Assembly: GCA_027659245.1 (NCBI GenBank)
Contig: JAQDPW010000002.1
Location: 1 to 64,000, forward strand
DNA length: 64,000 nt
From: Streptococcaceae bacterium AM104-57
GTDB lineage: Bacteria; Bacillota; Bacilli; Lactobacillales; Streptococcaceae
Reading direction: 5' to 3'
Below the pieces are notes generated by a model, which was not told the origin of the DNA, ran no database searches, and was given only the letters and a program-made list of their open reading frames with translations. Position numbers and translations under genes: made by a program. This document shows positions 46,685-56,985 of the stretch, piece by piece. Within the stretch, counting starts at the first letter, position 1; every line of letters starts with the position of its first letter.

Positions 46685-49600
46685 ATGAAACTACTTTATA
46701 CCGATATTCGGACTTCTTTGACAGAAATCCTAACCAAGGAGGCTCAGGGATTGGTCGCCCAAGGCAAACGAGTCTTTTACATTGCCCCTAACTCTCTTTC
46801 TTTTGAAAAGGAACGTGCCGTGCTGGAGTGCTTGAGCCAGCAGGCTTCTTTTGCTATTACAGTCACGCGCTTTGCTCAAATGGCTCGTTATCTGGTTTTA
46901 AATGATATTCCTGAGAGGTCAAGTCTCGATGATATCGGTCTTGGTATGGCTTTCTATAAGTGTCTGTCTGAGATAGACGCTAAGGATTTACGTGTTTACG
47001 GGGCTATTAAACAAGATCCCCAATTTATCCAGCAACTGATTGAGATTTATCATGAAATTTCAACTGCAAAGATGAGTTTTTTGGACTTGGAAAGTTTGAC
47101 AGATGCTGATAAACGCTCTGATTTACTCTTGATTTTTGAAAAGATAACAGCGTATTTAAATCAAGGTAAAGTTTCACAAGGAAGTTCATTATCCTATCTG
47201 ATTGATGCTATCGAAGAAAACAAGGTAAGTAGTGATTTTAGCAAGATTGCCCTAGTCATTGATGGATTTACCCGTTTTTCTGCAGAAGAGGAACACCTAG
47301 TGGATTTGCTTCATCGTAAGGGTGTTGAGATTATTATAGGCGTATATGCAACTAAGAAAGCTTATAATAGCCCTTTTAGTGAAGGGAACCTCTATCAAGC
47401 CAGTGTTGAGTTTTTACGTCATTTAGCTTTTAAATATCAGACCAAGGCAGAAGATGCCTGTCAAGAACATAAAAACCTTGATGCTTTTGCCAAGGCCTCA
47501 AAATTACTGGAAAGTGCTTATGATTATTCTGAAATTAGCTTAGACGTGAATGACGAAGATAGAGAAGACTTGCAAATCTGGTCTTGTCTGACACAGAAAG
47601 AGGAGCTGGAGCTAGTTGCACGTAGTATTCGCCAGAAATTGCACCAAGAACCTGAACTAAGCTATAAAAATTTTCGTATCTTACTAGGAGATGTAGAGTC
47701 TTATAAACTGTCCTTGCAAACAATTTTTAATCAATATCAGATTCCTTTCTATCTGGGGAAAAGCGAGTCTATGGCTCATCATCCTTTGACTCAATTTGTA
47801 GAATCCATCGGACGTCTCAAACGATACAATTTCCGTCAGGAAGATTTGATTAATCTCTTGCGAACCGGCTTATACACCGACCTTACTCAAGAAGAAATCG
47901 ATAGCTTTGAACAATATATCCGCTATTTAGGTATTGATGGACTTTCTAACTTTAAACAAGAATTTACAAAAAATCATCATGGAAAATTTGATTTAGAAAA
48001 ATTAAATGAGCTGCGTGTCCGTGTCCTAAATCCACTAGAAACTTTATTATCCAGTCGTAAACAAAAGGCTGAAAATATCCTTGCAAAATGGAACAACTTT
48101 TTGAAAGATTCTCATTTGACCAAGCAGTTACAAACCTTATCTGCAACGATGGAAGTAGCGGAGCAAGAAAGACAAGAGGAGGTCTGGAAGGCCTTTTGCC
48201 ACGTAATGGAGCAATTTGCAACCGTGTTTGAAGGTTCCCAGGTCACTTTAGATGATTTCTTGGCTCTTCTTCATTCAGGGATGTCCTTATCAAATTATCG
48301 TACAATCCCAGCAACGGTAGATACGGTTCTGGTGCAAAGTTATGATTTGATTTCGCCTTTGACTTCTGATTACATCTATGCACTTGGCTTAACCCAGGAT
48401 CATCTACCTAAAATCACCCAAAATACTAGTCTTTTAAGTGATGAAGAAAGAGAAGTGCTAAACCAAGCAACTCAAGAAGGTTCACAATTACTGATTGCAA
48501 GTCAAGAGAACCTCAAGAAGAATCGCTATACCATGCTTTCTTTGGTCAACTCGGCTAGGAAGGAATTGGTCTTATCGGCACCTAGTTTACTCAATGAAAA
48601 TGAGAGTAAAGAGTCAGTTTATCTGAAAGAATTGCAGGATTTTGGTTTTTCCAAGATTGAAAAGAGAATCGATCGAAGAAACCTATCAAAGGATGATATT
48701 GGTTCTTATCACAGTCTTTTGTCTAGTCTTGTTGCTTATCACCAGCAAGGTGATACGGAGACAAGTGAGCAAGACTTAACCTTTATTAAGGTTCTAGCTC
48801 GTGTTATGGGGAGAAAATTAGAAGATCAAGGTCTTGATAATCCCGTCCTACCAACAAGTCCGAAAAGCAAGGCTTTAGCTAATGATACACTGGAAGCCTT
48901 GTATCCTCAAGATCAAGATTTCTATCTATCAACTTCGGGATTGACAGAGTTTTATCGAAACGAATACAGTTATTTCCTTCGTTATGTCTTAGGCTTACAG
49001 GAAGAATTGCGTCTACGACCTGATGCTCGAAGCCATGGGAATTTCTTGCATCGTATTTTTGAACGCGCTATGAAACTTCCTGTTGATACACCTTTTGACC
49101 GACGTTTAGAACAAGCAATTTCTGAAACCAGTCAAGAACGTGAGTTTCAAGCCATTTATCAAGAAAGTTTGGAAGCCCAATTAACCAAGGAAGTTCTTTT
49201 AGATGTAGCGCGTGCAACTGGGCACATTCTTCGTCACAATTCTGAAATTGAAACAATTCAGGAAGAGGCAGTCTTTGGTGGTAAGGAACAAACTTTTGTT
49301 CAGTTAGAAAACGGCAGAAATGTCTATGTCCGTGGTAAAGTCGACCGTATAGATCGCTTAAAGACAAGTGAAGCTATTGGTGTTGTTGATTACAAATCTT
49401 CTCTAACTCAGTTTAACTTCCCTCTCTTTTATAACGGCCTTAATTCACAATTACCAACCTATCTGGCTGCACTTAAGAAAGAAGGGAATACAGACTTCTT
49501 TGGTGCTATGTATTTAGAGATGGCTGAGCCAGTTCAGTCCTTACAAACTGTTAAAACTCTTTCAAAGGCTTTAGCAGAAACGACTAAGAGTATGAAATAT

Positions 49601-49936
49601 CAAGGGTTATTTCTCGAAAAAGAGATAAAGAACCTTGGGGAACTATATAATAAAAACAAGACCTATCAGTTGTCTGATGAGGAATTCCAGTTATTGCTGG
49701 ACTATAACGCCCTTATTTATAAGAAAGCAGCAGAGAAGATTTTATCTGGTGAATTTGCGATTAACCCTTATACAGAAAACGGTAGAAGCATTGCACCCTA
49801 TGTTCAACAATATCAAGCTATTACAGGTTTTGAAGCCAATTATCATTTAAGTCAGGCGAGATTTTTAGAGAAAGTTGCCAAGAGCAATGCCAAGGAAGCA
49901 TGGTTTAATAAAATCAGAGAGGAGTTGGAGCGATGA
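46685..49936 (+). CDS. rexB: RexB, AddB-type subunit of the recombination helicase-nuclease
   Basis: Second nuclease and scaffold subunit of RexAB (AddAB), which resects double-strand breaks for RecA. The 1083-aa chain has a degenerate N-terminal helicase-like part ([20 protein letters not shown]) and a C-terminal PD-(D/E)XK nuclease ([12 protein letters not shown] ... [13 protein letters not shown]). The cysteines that bind an Fe-S cluster in Bacillus AddB are absent: the C-terminal nuclease part has no Cys. I chose ATG 46685 (MKLLYTD), with GAGG at 46675-46678, which matches the pneumococcal start; an in-frame ATG at 46661 would add 8 residues. It overlaps rexA by 4 nt. Confidence 0.94.
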   Translation: MKLLYTDIRTSLTEILTKEAQGLVAQGKRVFYIAPNSLSFEKERAVLECLSQQASFAITVTRFAQMARYLVLNDIPERSSLDDIGLGMAFYKCLSEIDAKDLRVYGAIKQDPQFIQQLIEIYHEISTAKMSFLDLESLTDADKRSDLLLIFEKITAYLNQGKVSQGSSLSYLIDAIEENKVSSDFSKIALVIDGFTRFSAEEEHLVDLLHRKGVEIIIGVYATKKAYNSPFSEGNLYQASVEFLRHLAFKYQTKAEDACQEHKNLDAFAKASKLLESAYDYSEISLDVNDEDREDLQIWSCLTQKEELELVARSIRQKLHQEPELSYKNFRILLGDVESYKLSLQTIFNQYQIPFYLGKSESMAHHPLTQFVESIGRLKRYNFRQEDLINLLRTGLYTDLTQEEIDSFEQYIRYLGIDGLSNFKQEFTKNHHGKFDLEKLNELRVRVLNPLETLLSSRKQKAENILAKWNNFLKDSHLTKQLQTLSATMEVAEQERQEEVWKAFCHVMEQFATVFEGSQVTLDDFLALLHSGMSLSNYRTIPATVDTVLVQSYDLISPLTSDYIYALGLTQDHLPKITQNTSLLSDEEREVLNQATQEGSQLLIASQENLKKNRYTMLSLVNSARKELVLSAPSLLNENESKESVYLKELQDFGFSKIEKRIDRRNLSKDDIGSYHSLLSSLVAYHQQGDTETSEQDLTFIKVLARVMGRKLEDQGLDNPVLPTSPKSKALANDTLEALYPQDQDFYLSTSGLTEFYRNEYSYFLRYVLGLQEELRLRPDARSHGNFLHRIFERAMKLPVDTPFDRRLEQAISETSQEREFQAIYQESLEAQLTKEVLLDVARATGHILRHNSEIETIQEEAVFGGKEQTFVQLENGRNVYVRGKVDRIDRLKTSEAIGVVDYKSSLTQFNFPLFYNGLNSQLPTYLAALKKEGNTDFFGAMYLEMAEPVQSLQTVKTLSKALAETTKSMKYQGLFLEKEIKNLGELYNKNKTYQLSDEEFQLLLDYNALIYKKAAEKILSGEFAINPYTENGRSIAPYVQQYQAITGFEANYHLSQARFLEKVAKSNAKEAWFNKIREELER

Positions 49937-52900
49937 AATTTTTATCCCAAGAAGAGATTGCAGCCTTGCAAGTAGCAGAAGCTCAGTCTAACAAGAAACC
50001 CAAGAAAACTGCTGAGCAAATTCAAGCTATCTACAGTTCTGGTCAAAATATTCTGGTCTCAGCATCAGCTGGCTCAGGAAAAACCTTTGTCATGGCTGAA
50101 CGAATTCTTGATCAACTAACGCGTGGAGTAGAAATTCGCCAACTCTTTATCTCAACTTTTACGGTAAAGGCAGCAACCGAGTTAAAAGAACGCTTGGAAA
50201 AGAAAATCAGCCAACAAATCCAAGAGACTCAAGATTTGGAGCTAAAAAAGCATCTTGGAAGACAATTAGCTGATTTACCAAACGCTGCTATCGGAACTAT
50301 GGACTCTTTTACTCAGAAGTTCCTAACCAAACATGGCTATCTTCTCGATCTAGCTCCAAACTTCCGCATTCTTCAGAATGAAAGTGAGCAACTCCTCTTA
50401 AAAAACGAAGTCTTTCGGCAGGTTTTTGAAAAACACTACCAAGGTAAGGAAAAAGAACAGTTTAGTCAGCTAGTCAAAAACTTTGCAGGTAAAAGCAAGG
50501 ATGCGCGTGGATTGCGTAAACAGGTCTATATGATTTATGACTTTTTGCAATCTACAAGTAATCCTCAGGCCTGGCTACAGGAATCTTTCTTAAAAGGATT
50601 CGAAATGGCCGATTTTACGAGTTCTAAAGAAAAACTCGCAGATGCTATAAAAGAAAAACTTTGGGATTTAGAAAGCTTTTTCCGTTACCATTTAGAGAAT
50701 GATGCCAAAGAATTTGGAAAAGCAGCCTACTTAGAAGCTGTCCAACAAGTTCTTGATGAAATTGGAGCTTTAACCAACGAATCAACTTTTCATCAATATC
50801 AAGAAGTTCTAGAGCGAGTTGTGAGTATTTCTAAGGATAAGGGTGGCCGTGCTCTTACAAATGCTAGTCGCAAGGCTGAACTCCTAGAACTGAAAGAAGC
50901 ATACAACCAAGAGAGAAAAGATAAGTTTGAAAAACTAATTGCACTAAATGACCAAATTACTTTATTAAAATTCCAGGAAAAATATCATCAAGAGTCTTGG
51001 GACTTAGCAAAGACTTTTCAAGTTTTCATGAGTGATTTTGTTGATGCCTATCGAAAGCGTAAGCGTGAAGAAAATGCCTTCGAATTTGCGGATATTAGTC
51101 ACTATACCATTAAGATATTGGAAAACTTCCCTCAGGTACGTCAAGAGTATCAGGAACGTTTCCACGAAGTCATGGTCGATGAGTACCAAGATACCAATCA
51201 TATCCAGGAAAGAATGTTGGAGCTCCTCTCTAACGGGCATAACCGTTTTATGGTAGGAGATATTAAGCAGTCTATTTATCGTTTTAGACAGGCAGATCCC
51301 CAAATCTTCAACGAAAAATTTCATAGATTTTCTCAAGATGGCAAAGAAGGTCAGTTAATTCTGCTTAAAGAAAATTTCCGTAGTAGTTCAGAAGTACTAA
51401 ATGCTACCAATGACGTCTTTAAACATCTCATGGATGAGAAGGTTGGAGAGATTACTTATGATGGTATGCATCAACTTGTTTTTGGGAATACTGATATTCA
51501 AGCAAATCCTGAAAACAAGGCAGAAGTTCTCTTATATGATGAGGATGAAGCTGGCGATACTGATGACGAAGAAAATCTTGCAACCAACAAATTAACTGGT
51601 GAAATGCGGATGGTGCTTAAGGAGATAATTCATCTTCATAATGATAAAGGTGTGCCATTCAAGGATATTGCTCTTTTGACTGCAAGCAGAAGTCGCAATG
51701 ACCAGGTTCTACTTGCCTTGTCTGAGTATGGGATTCCAGTCAAGACAGATGGTGCTCAAAGCAACTATTTACAGTCTTTAGAAGTCCAAGTTATGTTAGA
51801 CACTCTTCGAGTCATCCATAACCCTCTCCAAGACTTCGCTTTAGTAGCTCTCATGAAGTCTCCTATGTTTAGCTTTGATGAAGATGAATTGGCTCGTCTA
51901 GCTCTTCAAAATTCTGAGGATAAGGTTCAAGAGAACTTTTATGAAAAACTAGTCAATGCTCAAACAAAAACTAGTATCCAAAAGGATTTAATAAAATCTG
52001 AACTCCATAAAAAGCTAAACCTTTTCTTGGAAACTGTTAATTCTTGGCGTTTGTTCTCAAAAACGCATTCGCTCTATGACCTTATTTGGAAAATCTATAG
52101 CGAACGTTTCTACTATGATTATGTTGGTGCTTTACCAAATGGTCAGGCTAGACAGGCAAACCTCTATGCCCTAGCACTACGAGCTGACCAGTTTGAAAAG
52201 AGTAATTTTAAAGGCTTATCACGTTTCATAACTATGATTGATCAAGTCTTGGAAGCCAAGCACGACCTTGCCAGCGTCACTGTAGCTCCACCTAAGGATG
52301 CTGTAGAGCTTATGAGTATTCATAAGAGTAAGGGGCTTGAGTTTCCTTATGTCTTTATCCTCAATATTGATCAGCAATTTAATAAGCAAGATTCCATGTC
52401 TGAAGTTATCCTAAGTCGTAAAAATGGCCTTGGTCTTAAGTACGTAGCTAGAGTAGCTACAAATGCCAAAGAGGAATATGTTCCAACTACGATTAAGTTA
52501 TCGATTCCAAGCTTGACTTATAGTCAAAATGAGGAAGAGCTCCAATTAGCAAGCTATTCTGAGTTGATGCGTTTGCTTTATGTAGCCATGACTCGTGCTG
52601 AGAAAAAATTATATTTAGTCGGGAAAGGTTCTCGAGAAAAGTTGGAGTCTAAAGAATATCCAACAAATGGAAAAGGTCTTTTGACTCGAGAAACTAGACT
52701 AGATGCTACTAATTTCCAGGATTGGATTTGGGCCATCTATCAAGCGTTTTCTAAAGAGGATTTGCACTTCACTGTACGTTTTGAGGGTGAAGAACAACTG
52801 ACAGAAGAAGCTATCGGTAAATTGGAAACTAAAAGCCTGCTCCAAGATCTTTCTCAGGCAAGCAACCGTCAGTCTGATACCATTAAGGAAGCTTTAGAAA

Positions 52901-53583
52901 TGCTGAAAGAAGTGGAAGTCTATAATCAAGTCCACCGAGCAGCAATTAATCTTCCAAGTGTTCAAACGCCAAGTCAAATTAAAAAATTCTATGAACCTGT
53001 CATGGATATGGAAGGAGTGGTAGTAGCTGGTCAATCTAAACCAAAAGAAAATACTATTCAGTTTGAACTTCCAGACTTCTCCAAGACATTAAAAGTCACT
53101 GGAGCTGAAATTGGTAGTGCTACCCATGAACTCATGCAACGAATCAATCTCGATAAAAAACCTACTTTGGAAACCCTGACAGAAGCCTTGGAGCAAGTTC
53201 AGGCTAGTACAGCTGTTAAAGATAAAGTTAATCTAGAAAAAATCTTGTCCTTCTTTGATACAGCTATTGGTCAAGAGATTCTTGCAAATCAAGATAGACT
53301 TTATCGAGAACAACCCTTCTCTATGTTAAAAAGAGATGCTAAGAGTCAGGAAGACTTTGTTGTTCGTGGGATTTTAGATGGTTATCTAGTTTATGAGGAT
53401 AAAATTGTTCTCTTTGACTACAAGACAGACCGTTATGAGCATGCTAGTCAGCTTGTTGAACGCTATCGAGGACAACTAGATCTCTATGCAGAAGCCTTGT
53501 CTCGTTCTTACCAAATAAATCAAGTTGAAAAATATTTAATCTTACTTGGTAAAGATATGGTTGAGGTGGTCGAAGTTAACTAA
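49933..53583 (+). CDS. rexA: RexA, AddA-type helicase-nuclease subunit
   Basis: The motor subunit of RexAB. The 1216-aa UvrD-type protein has [20 protein letters not shown] (Walker A, about residues 35-54), [28 protein letters not shown] (Walker B), [33 protein letters not shown] and [17 protein letters not shown], and ends with a nuclease domain ([22 protein letters not shown]) containing the D-x(n)-D-Y-K catalytic set. ATG overlaps the rexB stop (ATGA), so the subunits are translationally coupled. Confidence 0.96.
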   Translation: MKFLSQEEIAALQVAEAQSNKKPKKTAEQIQAIYSSGQNILVSASAGSGKTFVMAERILDQLTRGVEIRQLFISTFTVKAATELKERLEKKISQQIQETQDLELKKHLGRQLADLPNAAIGTMDSFTQKFLTKHGYLLDLAPNFRILQNESEQLLLKNEVFRQVFEKHYQGKEKEQFSQLVKNFAGKSKDARGLRKQVYMIYDFLQSTSNPQAWLQESFLKGFEMADFTSSKEKLADAIKEKLWDLESFFRYHLENDAKEFGKAAYLEAVQQVLDEIGALTNESTFHQYQEVLERVVSISKDKGGRALTNASRKAELLELKEAYNQERKDKFEKLIALNDQITLLKFQEKYHQESWDLAKTFQVFMSDFVDAYRKRKREENAFEFADISHYTIKILENFPQVRQEYQERFHEVMVDEYQDTNHIQERMLELLSNGHNRFMVGDIKQSIYRFRQADPQIFNEKFHRFSQDGKEGQLILLKENFRSSSEVLNATNDVFKHLMDEKVGEITYDGMHQLVFGNTDIQANPENKAEVLLYDEDEAGDTDDEENLATNKLTGEMRMVLKEIIHLHNDKGVPFKDIALLTASRSRNDQVLLALSEYGIPVKTDGAQSNYLQSLEVQVMLDTLRVIHNPLQDFALVALMKSPMFSFDEDELARLALQNSEDKVQENFYEKLVNAQTKTSIQKDLIKSELHKKLNLFLETVNSWRLFSKTHSLYDLIWKIYSERFYYDYVGALPNGQARQANLYALALRADQFEKSNFKGLSRFITMIDQVLEAKHDLASVTVAPPKDAVELMSIHKSKGLEFPYVFILNIDQQFNKQDSMSEVILSRKNGLGLKYVARVATNAKEEYVPTTIKLSIPSLTYSQNEEELQLASYSELMRLLYVAMTRAEKKLYLVGKGSREKLESKEYPTNGKGLLTRETRLDATNFQDWIWAIYQAFSKEDLHFTVRFEGEEQLTEEAIGKLETKSLLQDLSQASNRQSDTIKEALEMLKEVEVYNQVHRAAINLPSVQTPSQIKKFYEPVMDMEGVVVAGQSKPKENTIQFELPDFSKTLKVTGAEIGSATHELMQRINLDKKPTLETLTEALEQVQASTAVKDKVNLEKILSFFDTAIGQEILANQDRLYREQPFSMLKRDAKSQEDFVVRGILDGYLVYEDKIVLFDYKTDRYEHASQLVERYRGQLDLYAEALSRSYQINQVEKYLILLGKDMVEVVEVN

Positions 53584-53589
53584 TCTTGT

Positions 53590-53620
53590 AAAAACTATTG
53601 CCTTAACGGCAGTAGTTTTT
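53590..53620 (+). terminator. Terminator of rexBA
   Basis: AAAACTATTGCC / GGCAGTAGTTTT with one mismatch and TTTATTTATTTT following. Confidence 0.85.
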
Positions 53621-53672
53621 ATTTATTTTCAGTTATGGTATACTAGTTTCAGAAAAGGATGTTAAAGAAACT

Positions 53673-54170
53673 ATGTCAAAAGAAATCGATATCGAATATT
53701 ATCATCAACTAGCCTTGCAAAAACAAAAAGAGCATCGGAAGTTTTTAGGAAATCTGAAAAAGAAAGCACCTAAAAATTTGGATAAAATTGCCCTTGAAAT
53801 CCATCAAGAAGTTTTTACTGAAATTGATTGTACAGCCTGCGCTAACTGTTGCAAGAGTCTTGGTCCAGACTTCAAAGAAGCAGATATCACACGTATTGCC
53901 AAGTATTTTAAAATGAAATTGCCAGCCTTTGAAGCTGAGTTTTTGCAAGTAGATGAAGACGGTGATAAAGTCTTTAAGTCAATGCCTTGTCCCTTCTTAG
54001 GAGGCGATAATCTTTGTTCCATCTACGACGTCCGTCCCAAAGCCTGTCGTGAATTTCCACATACTGACCGTAAGAAGATTTACCAAATCAATAATCTTAC
54101 TATTAAAAATACTCTAACCTGCCCCGCAGCTTATCTCTTTGTTGAAAGATTAAGAGAGAAGATAGATTAA
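53673..54170 (+). CDS. YkgJ-family cysteine cluster protein
   Basis: A 165-aa protein with the zinc- or iron-sulfur-binding pattern of the YkgJ/UPF0153 family: DCTACANCCKSLGPDF, CPFLGGDNLCSIYDVRPKACREFP and a late Cys in TLTCPAAY. The N terminus is charged and helical. The family has no firm function. It has its own -10 (TATACT, about 53639-53644) and AAGGAT in front of the ATG, and is separated from rexA by a terminator. Confidence 0.85.
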   Translation: MSKEIDIEYYHQLALQKQKEHRKFLGNLKKKAPKNLDKIALEIHQEVFTEIDCTACANCCKSLGPDFKEADITRIAKYFKMKLPAFEAEFLQVDEDGDKVFKSMPCPFLGGDNLCSIYDVRPKACREFPHTDRKKIYQINNLTIKNTLTCPAAYLFVERLREKID

Positions 54171-54195
54171 GAACTATCATTGTATGATAAGATAC

Positions 54196-54229
54196 ATCCT
54201 CAGATACAGATATTATTTGAGGATTTTTG
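54196..54229 (+). terminator. Terminator after the cysteine cluster gene
   Basis: ATCCTCA / TGAGGAT stem with a 15-nt loop, followed by TTTTGTATATTTATTTTT. Confidence 0.7.
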
Positions 54230-54269
54230 TATATTTATTTTTATCTGAAAATTCAAACTATATTTCTTA

Positions 54270-54354
54270 TTAAGCGATATGTCTTTTCTTTAAGCTTAAA
54301 GTTTTTTAAACCTAATCTTAAAGAAAACTGATATAAGGTATCTTTAAGCGATGT
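54270..54354 (+). promoter_or_regulatory. Repeated elements upstream of the glycan operon
   Basis: CTTTAAGCTTAAAG (54288-54301) is a perfect 14-nt palindrome. TTAAGCGATAT (54270-54280) and TTAAGCGATGT (54344-54354) are direct repeats 74 bp apart, and CTTAAAG and CTTTAAG half-sites recur between them. A -10-like TATACT overlaps the end of this region. This looks like an operator for an unknown regulator. Confidence 0.4.
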
Positions 54355-54394
54355 TCTGTATAGTTATACCATCATCAAAGAAAGAGGTATCGAT

Positions 54395-55438
54395 ATGAAC
54401 TACATAGTCATTCCAGCTTATCAAGCAGATAAGCAACTTATCAAACTCATCGAAAAAATTCACGAAAAGAGTGATTTTCATATCTTAGTCATAGACGACG
54501 GCAGTTCATCAGAGTGCCAAAAAATCTTTGATAAAGCAAAACAATTTGCTACTGTCATTCGTCACCAAGTGAACCAAGGTAAAGGGCAGGCTCTAAAAAC
54601 AGCCTTTACTTATATCCAAGAACAAAACATTTATGGTACGGTTGTCACAGCAGATGCGGATGGACAGCACAAGGTATGGGATATTTTCCGCACGGCTAAT
54701 AAAGCTTCCGAAAATCCAAACAAGCTAATCTTGGGTGTACGTGCCTTTTCTGGTAAAGTTCCCCTTCGTAGCCGTTTTGGTAACAGCTTAACCAAAGCTC
54801 TCTTTAAACTTCAAACTGGAGTAGGAGTAACAGATACGCAGACAGGTCTTCGTGCTTTTACTACAAACTTGATACCGTTTATGCTTAAGATTGAAGGCCA
54901 ACGTTATGAATATGAAATGAATATGTTGCTCGAAGCAACGATAGAATACGAGATTTTAGAAGTTCCTATTGAAACTGTCTATATCAACGATAATGAGGCT
55001 TCACACTTCCGTCCAATCCAAGACGGGCTCATGATTTATAAAAATATCTTTAAATTTGCCTTATCATCTCTCAGTAGCTTTCTTGTAGACTATGTCGTTT
55101 ACGCCCTAGCAATCTTGATTTTGCCGACAGTTCCGACGAGTCTACGAATCTTTCTAGCAAACGGAGTAGCTCGTGTAACTAGCTCTATTTTCAACTATTC
55201 TACAAATAAGAAACTAGTCTTTAAAAATGACGATAGCCTTGTGAAAACAGGGATGGGTTACTTTGGTCTAGCAGTCGGACTCTTTGTCTTAGACACGCTA
55301 CTGATTCGTCTCTTCTTTACAGTCTTTGGTATCAACCTTCTGATTGCCAAAGTTATCGTCGGCATCCTTCTCTTCGCTGTCTCTTGGACAGTGCAGAAGA
55401 AATTCATCTTTAAGGAAAGGACATCAACTGTATTATGA
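54395..55438 (+). CDS. GT2 glycosyltransferase fused to a GtrA-type membrane domain
   Basis: A 347-aa fusion. Residues 1 to about 210 are a GT2 (dolichol-phosphate-mannose synthase-like) transferase: MNYIVIPAYQADKQLIKLIE, ILVIDDGSSSE, NQGKGQALKTAF and TADADGQH (the D-x-D-type site). Residues about 215-340 hold four hydrophobic helices of the GtrA/DPMS type, with NYSTNKKLVFK and VQKKFIFKE, the family's N-x(n)-K-F-x-F signature. Such pairs make a polyprenyl-phosphate sugar and move it outward. GAGGT precedes the ATG. It overlaps the next gene by 4 nt. The final transferase that would use the sugar is not in the operon. Confidence 0.88.
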   Translation: MNYIVIPAYQADKQLIKLIEKIHEKSDFHILVIDDGSSSECQKIFDKAKQFATVIRHQVNQGKGQALKTAFTYIQEQNIYGTVVTADADGQHKVWDIFRTANKASENPNKLILGVRAFSGKVPLRSRFGNSLTKALFKLQTGVGVTDTQTGLRAFTTNLIPFMLKIEGQRYEYEMNMLLEATIEYEILEVPIETVYINDNEASHFRPIQDGLMIYKNIFKFALSSLSSFLVDYVVYALAILILPTVPTSLRIFLANGVARVTSSIFNYSTNKKLVFKNDDSLVKTGMGYFGLAVGLFVLDTLLIRLFFTVFGINLLIAKVIVGILLFAVSWTVQKKFIFKERTSTVL

Positions 55439-56346
55439 AATTTTTAAAGAAACGCTATGCTTACGCCTCAGTTCTTGGCATACTCTTGACAGGATCCTTT
55501 AGTTATTCCATGCTAAAGACCTTTGTCCTTGCTGAAACGATCTCGACAGTTGCCACAACTAGCACAAGTTCCAATGCTGCAGCAGCAAGTCAAGCTGCTA
55601 AGACAGCTACTGTCACTGACTCTAGTTATAAAGATGACAATATTTCCGTCAATTTGTCTGAAACGACGGTCAATAATACACAAGTCTACGTTGCTGATAT
55701 TACTCTGAGCTCATCAGATTATCTTAAAACTGCCTTTGCTCAAAATGCTTATGGAACTAACGTAACTGCAAAAACCTCTGTAACCGCAGCTGACAACAAT
55801 GCCATTTTAGCAGTAAACGGGGACTACTATGGTGCTAACTCTACAGGTTATGTTATCCGTAATGGCGTTGTTTATCGTGATACTGTTCGTGAAGATTCTA
55901 GTAATGGCGACTTAGCTATTTATAAAGACGGCTCTTTTAAGATTATTTACGAAGATCAGATCTCAGCTGAGCAACTAGTAAATGACGGTGTCGTCAATCT
56001 CTTGGCTTTTGGACCAGCCTTGGTCGAAAATGGTGAAATTGCAGTTGATACCAATACAGAAGTAGGACAAGCAATGGCTTCAAATCCTCGTTCAGCGATT
56101 GGTATGATCGATGAAAACCACTATATCATCGTTGTTTCAGACGGACGTACTTCTGAAAGTGAAGGTCTCTCTTTGTACCAGCTAGCTGAAGTTATGAAAT
56201 CCTATGGTGCAAAAACAGCCTACAACCTTGATGGTGGTGGAGCATCTACACTTTACTTCAACGGTCAGGTTATCAATAAACCAACGACTGGAGGAAACAA
56301 AATTTCAGAAAGGGCGGTGAGTGACATTGTCTACATCGGTTATTAA
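55435..56346 (+). CDS. Secreted/anchored phosphodiester glycosidase (NAGPA domain)
   Basis: A 303-aa protein with an N-terminal signal or anchor helix (YASVLGILLTGSFSYSMLKTFVLA), an Ala/Ser/Thr-rich linker, and a NAGPA domain. The domain contains AILAVNGDYYGANSTGYVIRNG, FGPALVENGEI, SAIGMIDENHYIIVVSDGR and TAYNLDGGGASTLYFNGQVINKP, the conserved N-L-D-G-G-G-S-type loop. Domain members cleave sugar-phosphate diesters, such as uncovering GlcNAc-P linkages in eukaryotes, and occur in bacterial exopolysaccharide loci. Its ATG overlaps the upstream stop (ATGA), so it is coupled to the GT2-GtrA gene. Confidence 0.86.
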   Translation: MKFLKKRYAYASVLGILLTGSFSYSMLKTFVLAETISTVATTSTSSNAAAASQAAKTATVTDSSYKDDNISVNLSETTVNNTQVYVADITLSSSDYLKTAFAQNAYGTNVTAKTSVTAADNNAILAVNGDYYGANSTGYVIRNGVVYRDTVREDSSNGDLAIYKDGSFKIIYEDQISAEQLVNDGVVNLLAFGPALVENGEIAVDTNTEVGQAMASNPRSAIGMIDENHYIIVVSDGRTSESEGLSLYQLAEVMKSYGAKTAYNLDGGGASTLYFNGQVINKPTTGGNKISERAVSDIVYIGY

Positions 56347-56773
56347 TCCCAGCGAGAAACGGTTTAAAAAAACAGTCATTTCTTATACACTAATCACTAT
56401 TTTCTTCTTTGCATTTTCTAGAATTTATGAAGCTTTTAGTTTTGGAGAAACTTCTGTTCATATGCACTATTTATTTGCAGCACCTCTTGTAGGGGGGATT
56501 CTACTAGCAATCTTTCTCAAGGTTCTCCCTCATTTCTCTCGTATTAGTCTAAATCTATGGAATTCGGCAGTAGCGATTATTACAGCAGGTACACTTTTCC
56601 GCGGGATTGTCAATCTTTCAGGACGCTCTACAACCTTGGATAGACCCTACTGGTATGTTGGGATTGATTTTGCAATACTAGCGATTGTCACTATTTTCAT
56701 CAATCCAAACCTTTGGAAGAGTACTAGCAAAGTAACTAAAACAAAACGCAAAGAAGTCTATGGGCAGGCATAA
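56321..56773 (+). CDS. Small polytopic membrane protein of the glycan operon
   Basis: A 150-aa protein with four probable membrane helices (VISYTLITIFFFAFSRIY; YLFAAPLVGGILLAIFLKVL; NSAVAIITAGTLFRGIVNL; YVGIDFAILAIVTIFI) and a basic tail. It starts with GTG 56321 (or TTG 56327) inside the last codons of the glycosidase gene, with GAAAGGGCGG as ribosome binding site, so the frame is real though no family is recognised. The 26-bp overlap ties it to the operon. Confidence 0.7.
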   Translation: MTLSTSVINPSEKRFKKTVISYTLITIFFFAFSRIYEAFSFGETSVHMHYLFAAPLVGGILLAIFLKVLPHFSRISLNLWNSAVAIITAGTLFRGIVNLSGRSTTLDRPYWYVGIDFAILAIVTIFINPNLWKSTSKVTKTKRKEVYGQA

Positions 56774-56781
56774 TGTTATTA

Positions 56782-56819
56782 AAAAAGTAGTCGTTCAGCG
56801 GATGTTCGACTACTTTTTA
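56782..56819 (+). terminator. Terminator of the glycan operon
   Basis: AAAAAGTAGTCG / CGACTACTTTTT perfect 12-bp stem with a 13-nt loop. Confidence 0.92.
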
Positions 56820-56860
56820 TGCCTTTTATTTCTAAAATATTGTAGAAATATTACAAGTTT

Positions 56861-56914
56861 CTTTCTAATTTAAGTTACTACTTTCTAATTTAAAATAATA
56901 TTGTATAATATAAT
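56861..56914 (+). promoter_or_regulatory. lytB promoter region with 20-bp-spaced direct repeats
   Basis: CTTTCTAATTTAA occurs at 56861-56873 and again at 56881-56893, exactly 20 bp apart. Directly downstream, overlapping TATAAT hexamers lie at 56904-56909 and 56909-56914. Just upstream, TTGTA-GAAATAT-TACAA (56840-56856) is an inverted repeat. The layout suggests a dimeric activator or repressor site at the promoter. Confidence 0.5.
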
Positions 56915-56985
56915 GTATAAATACCGTTTTCAATACAATATTTAAAAAAACAAATCCAAATCTAGGTATTTGCAAGGAGAAAAGA

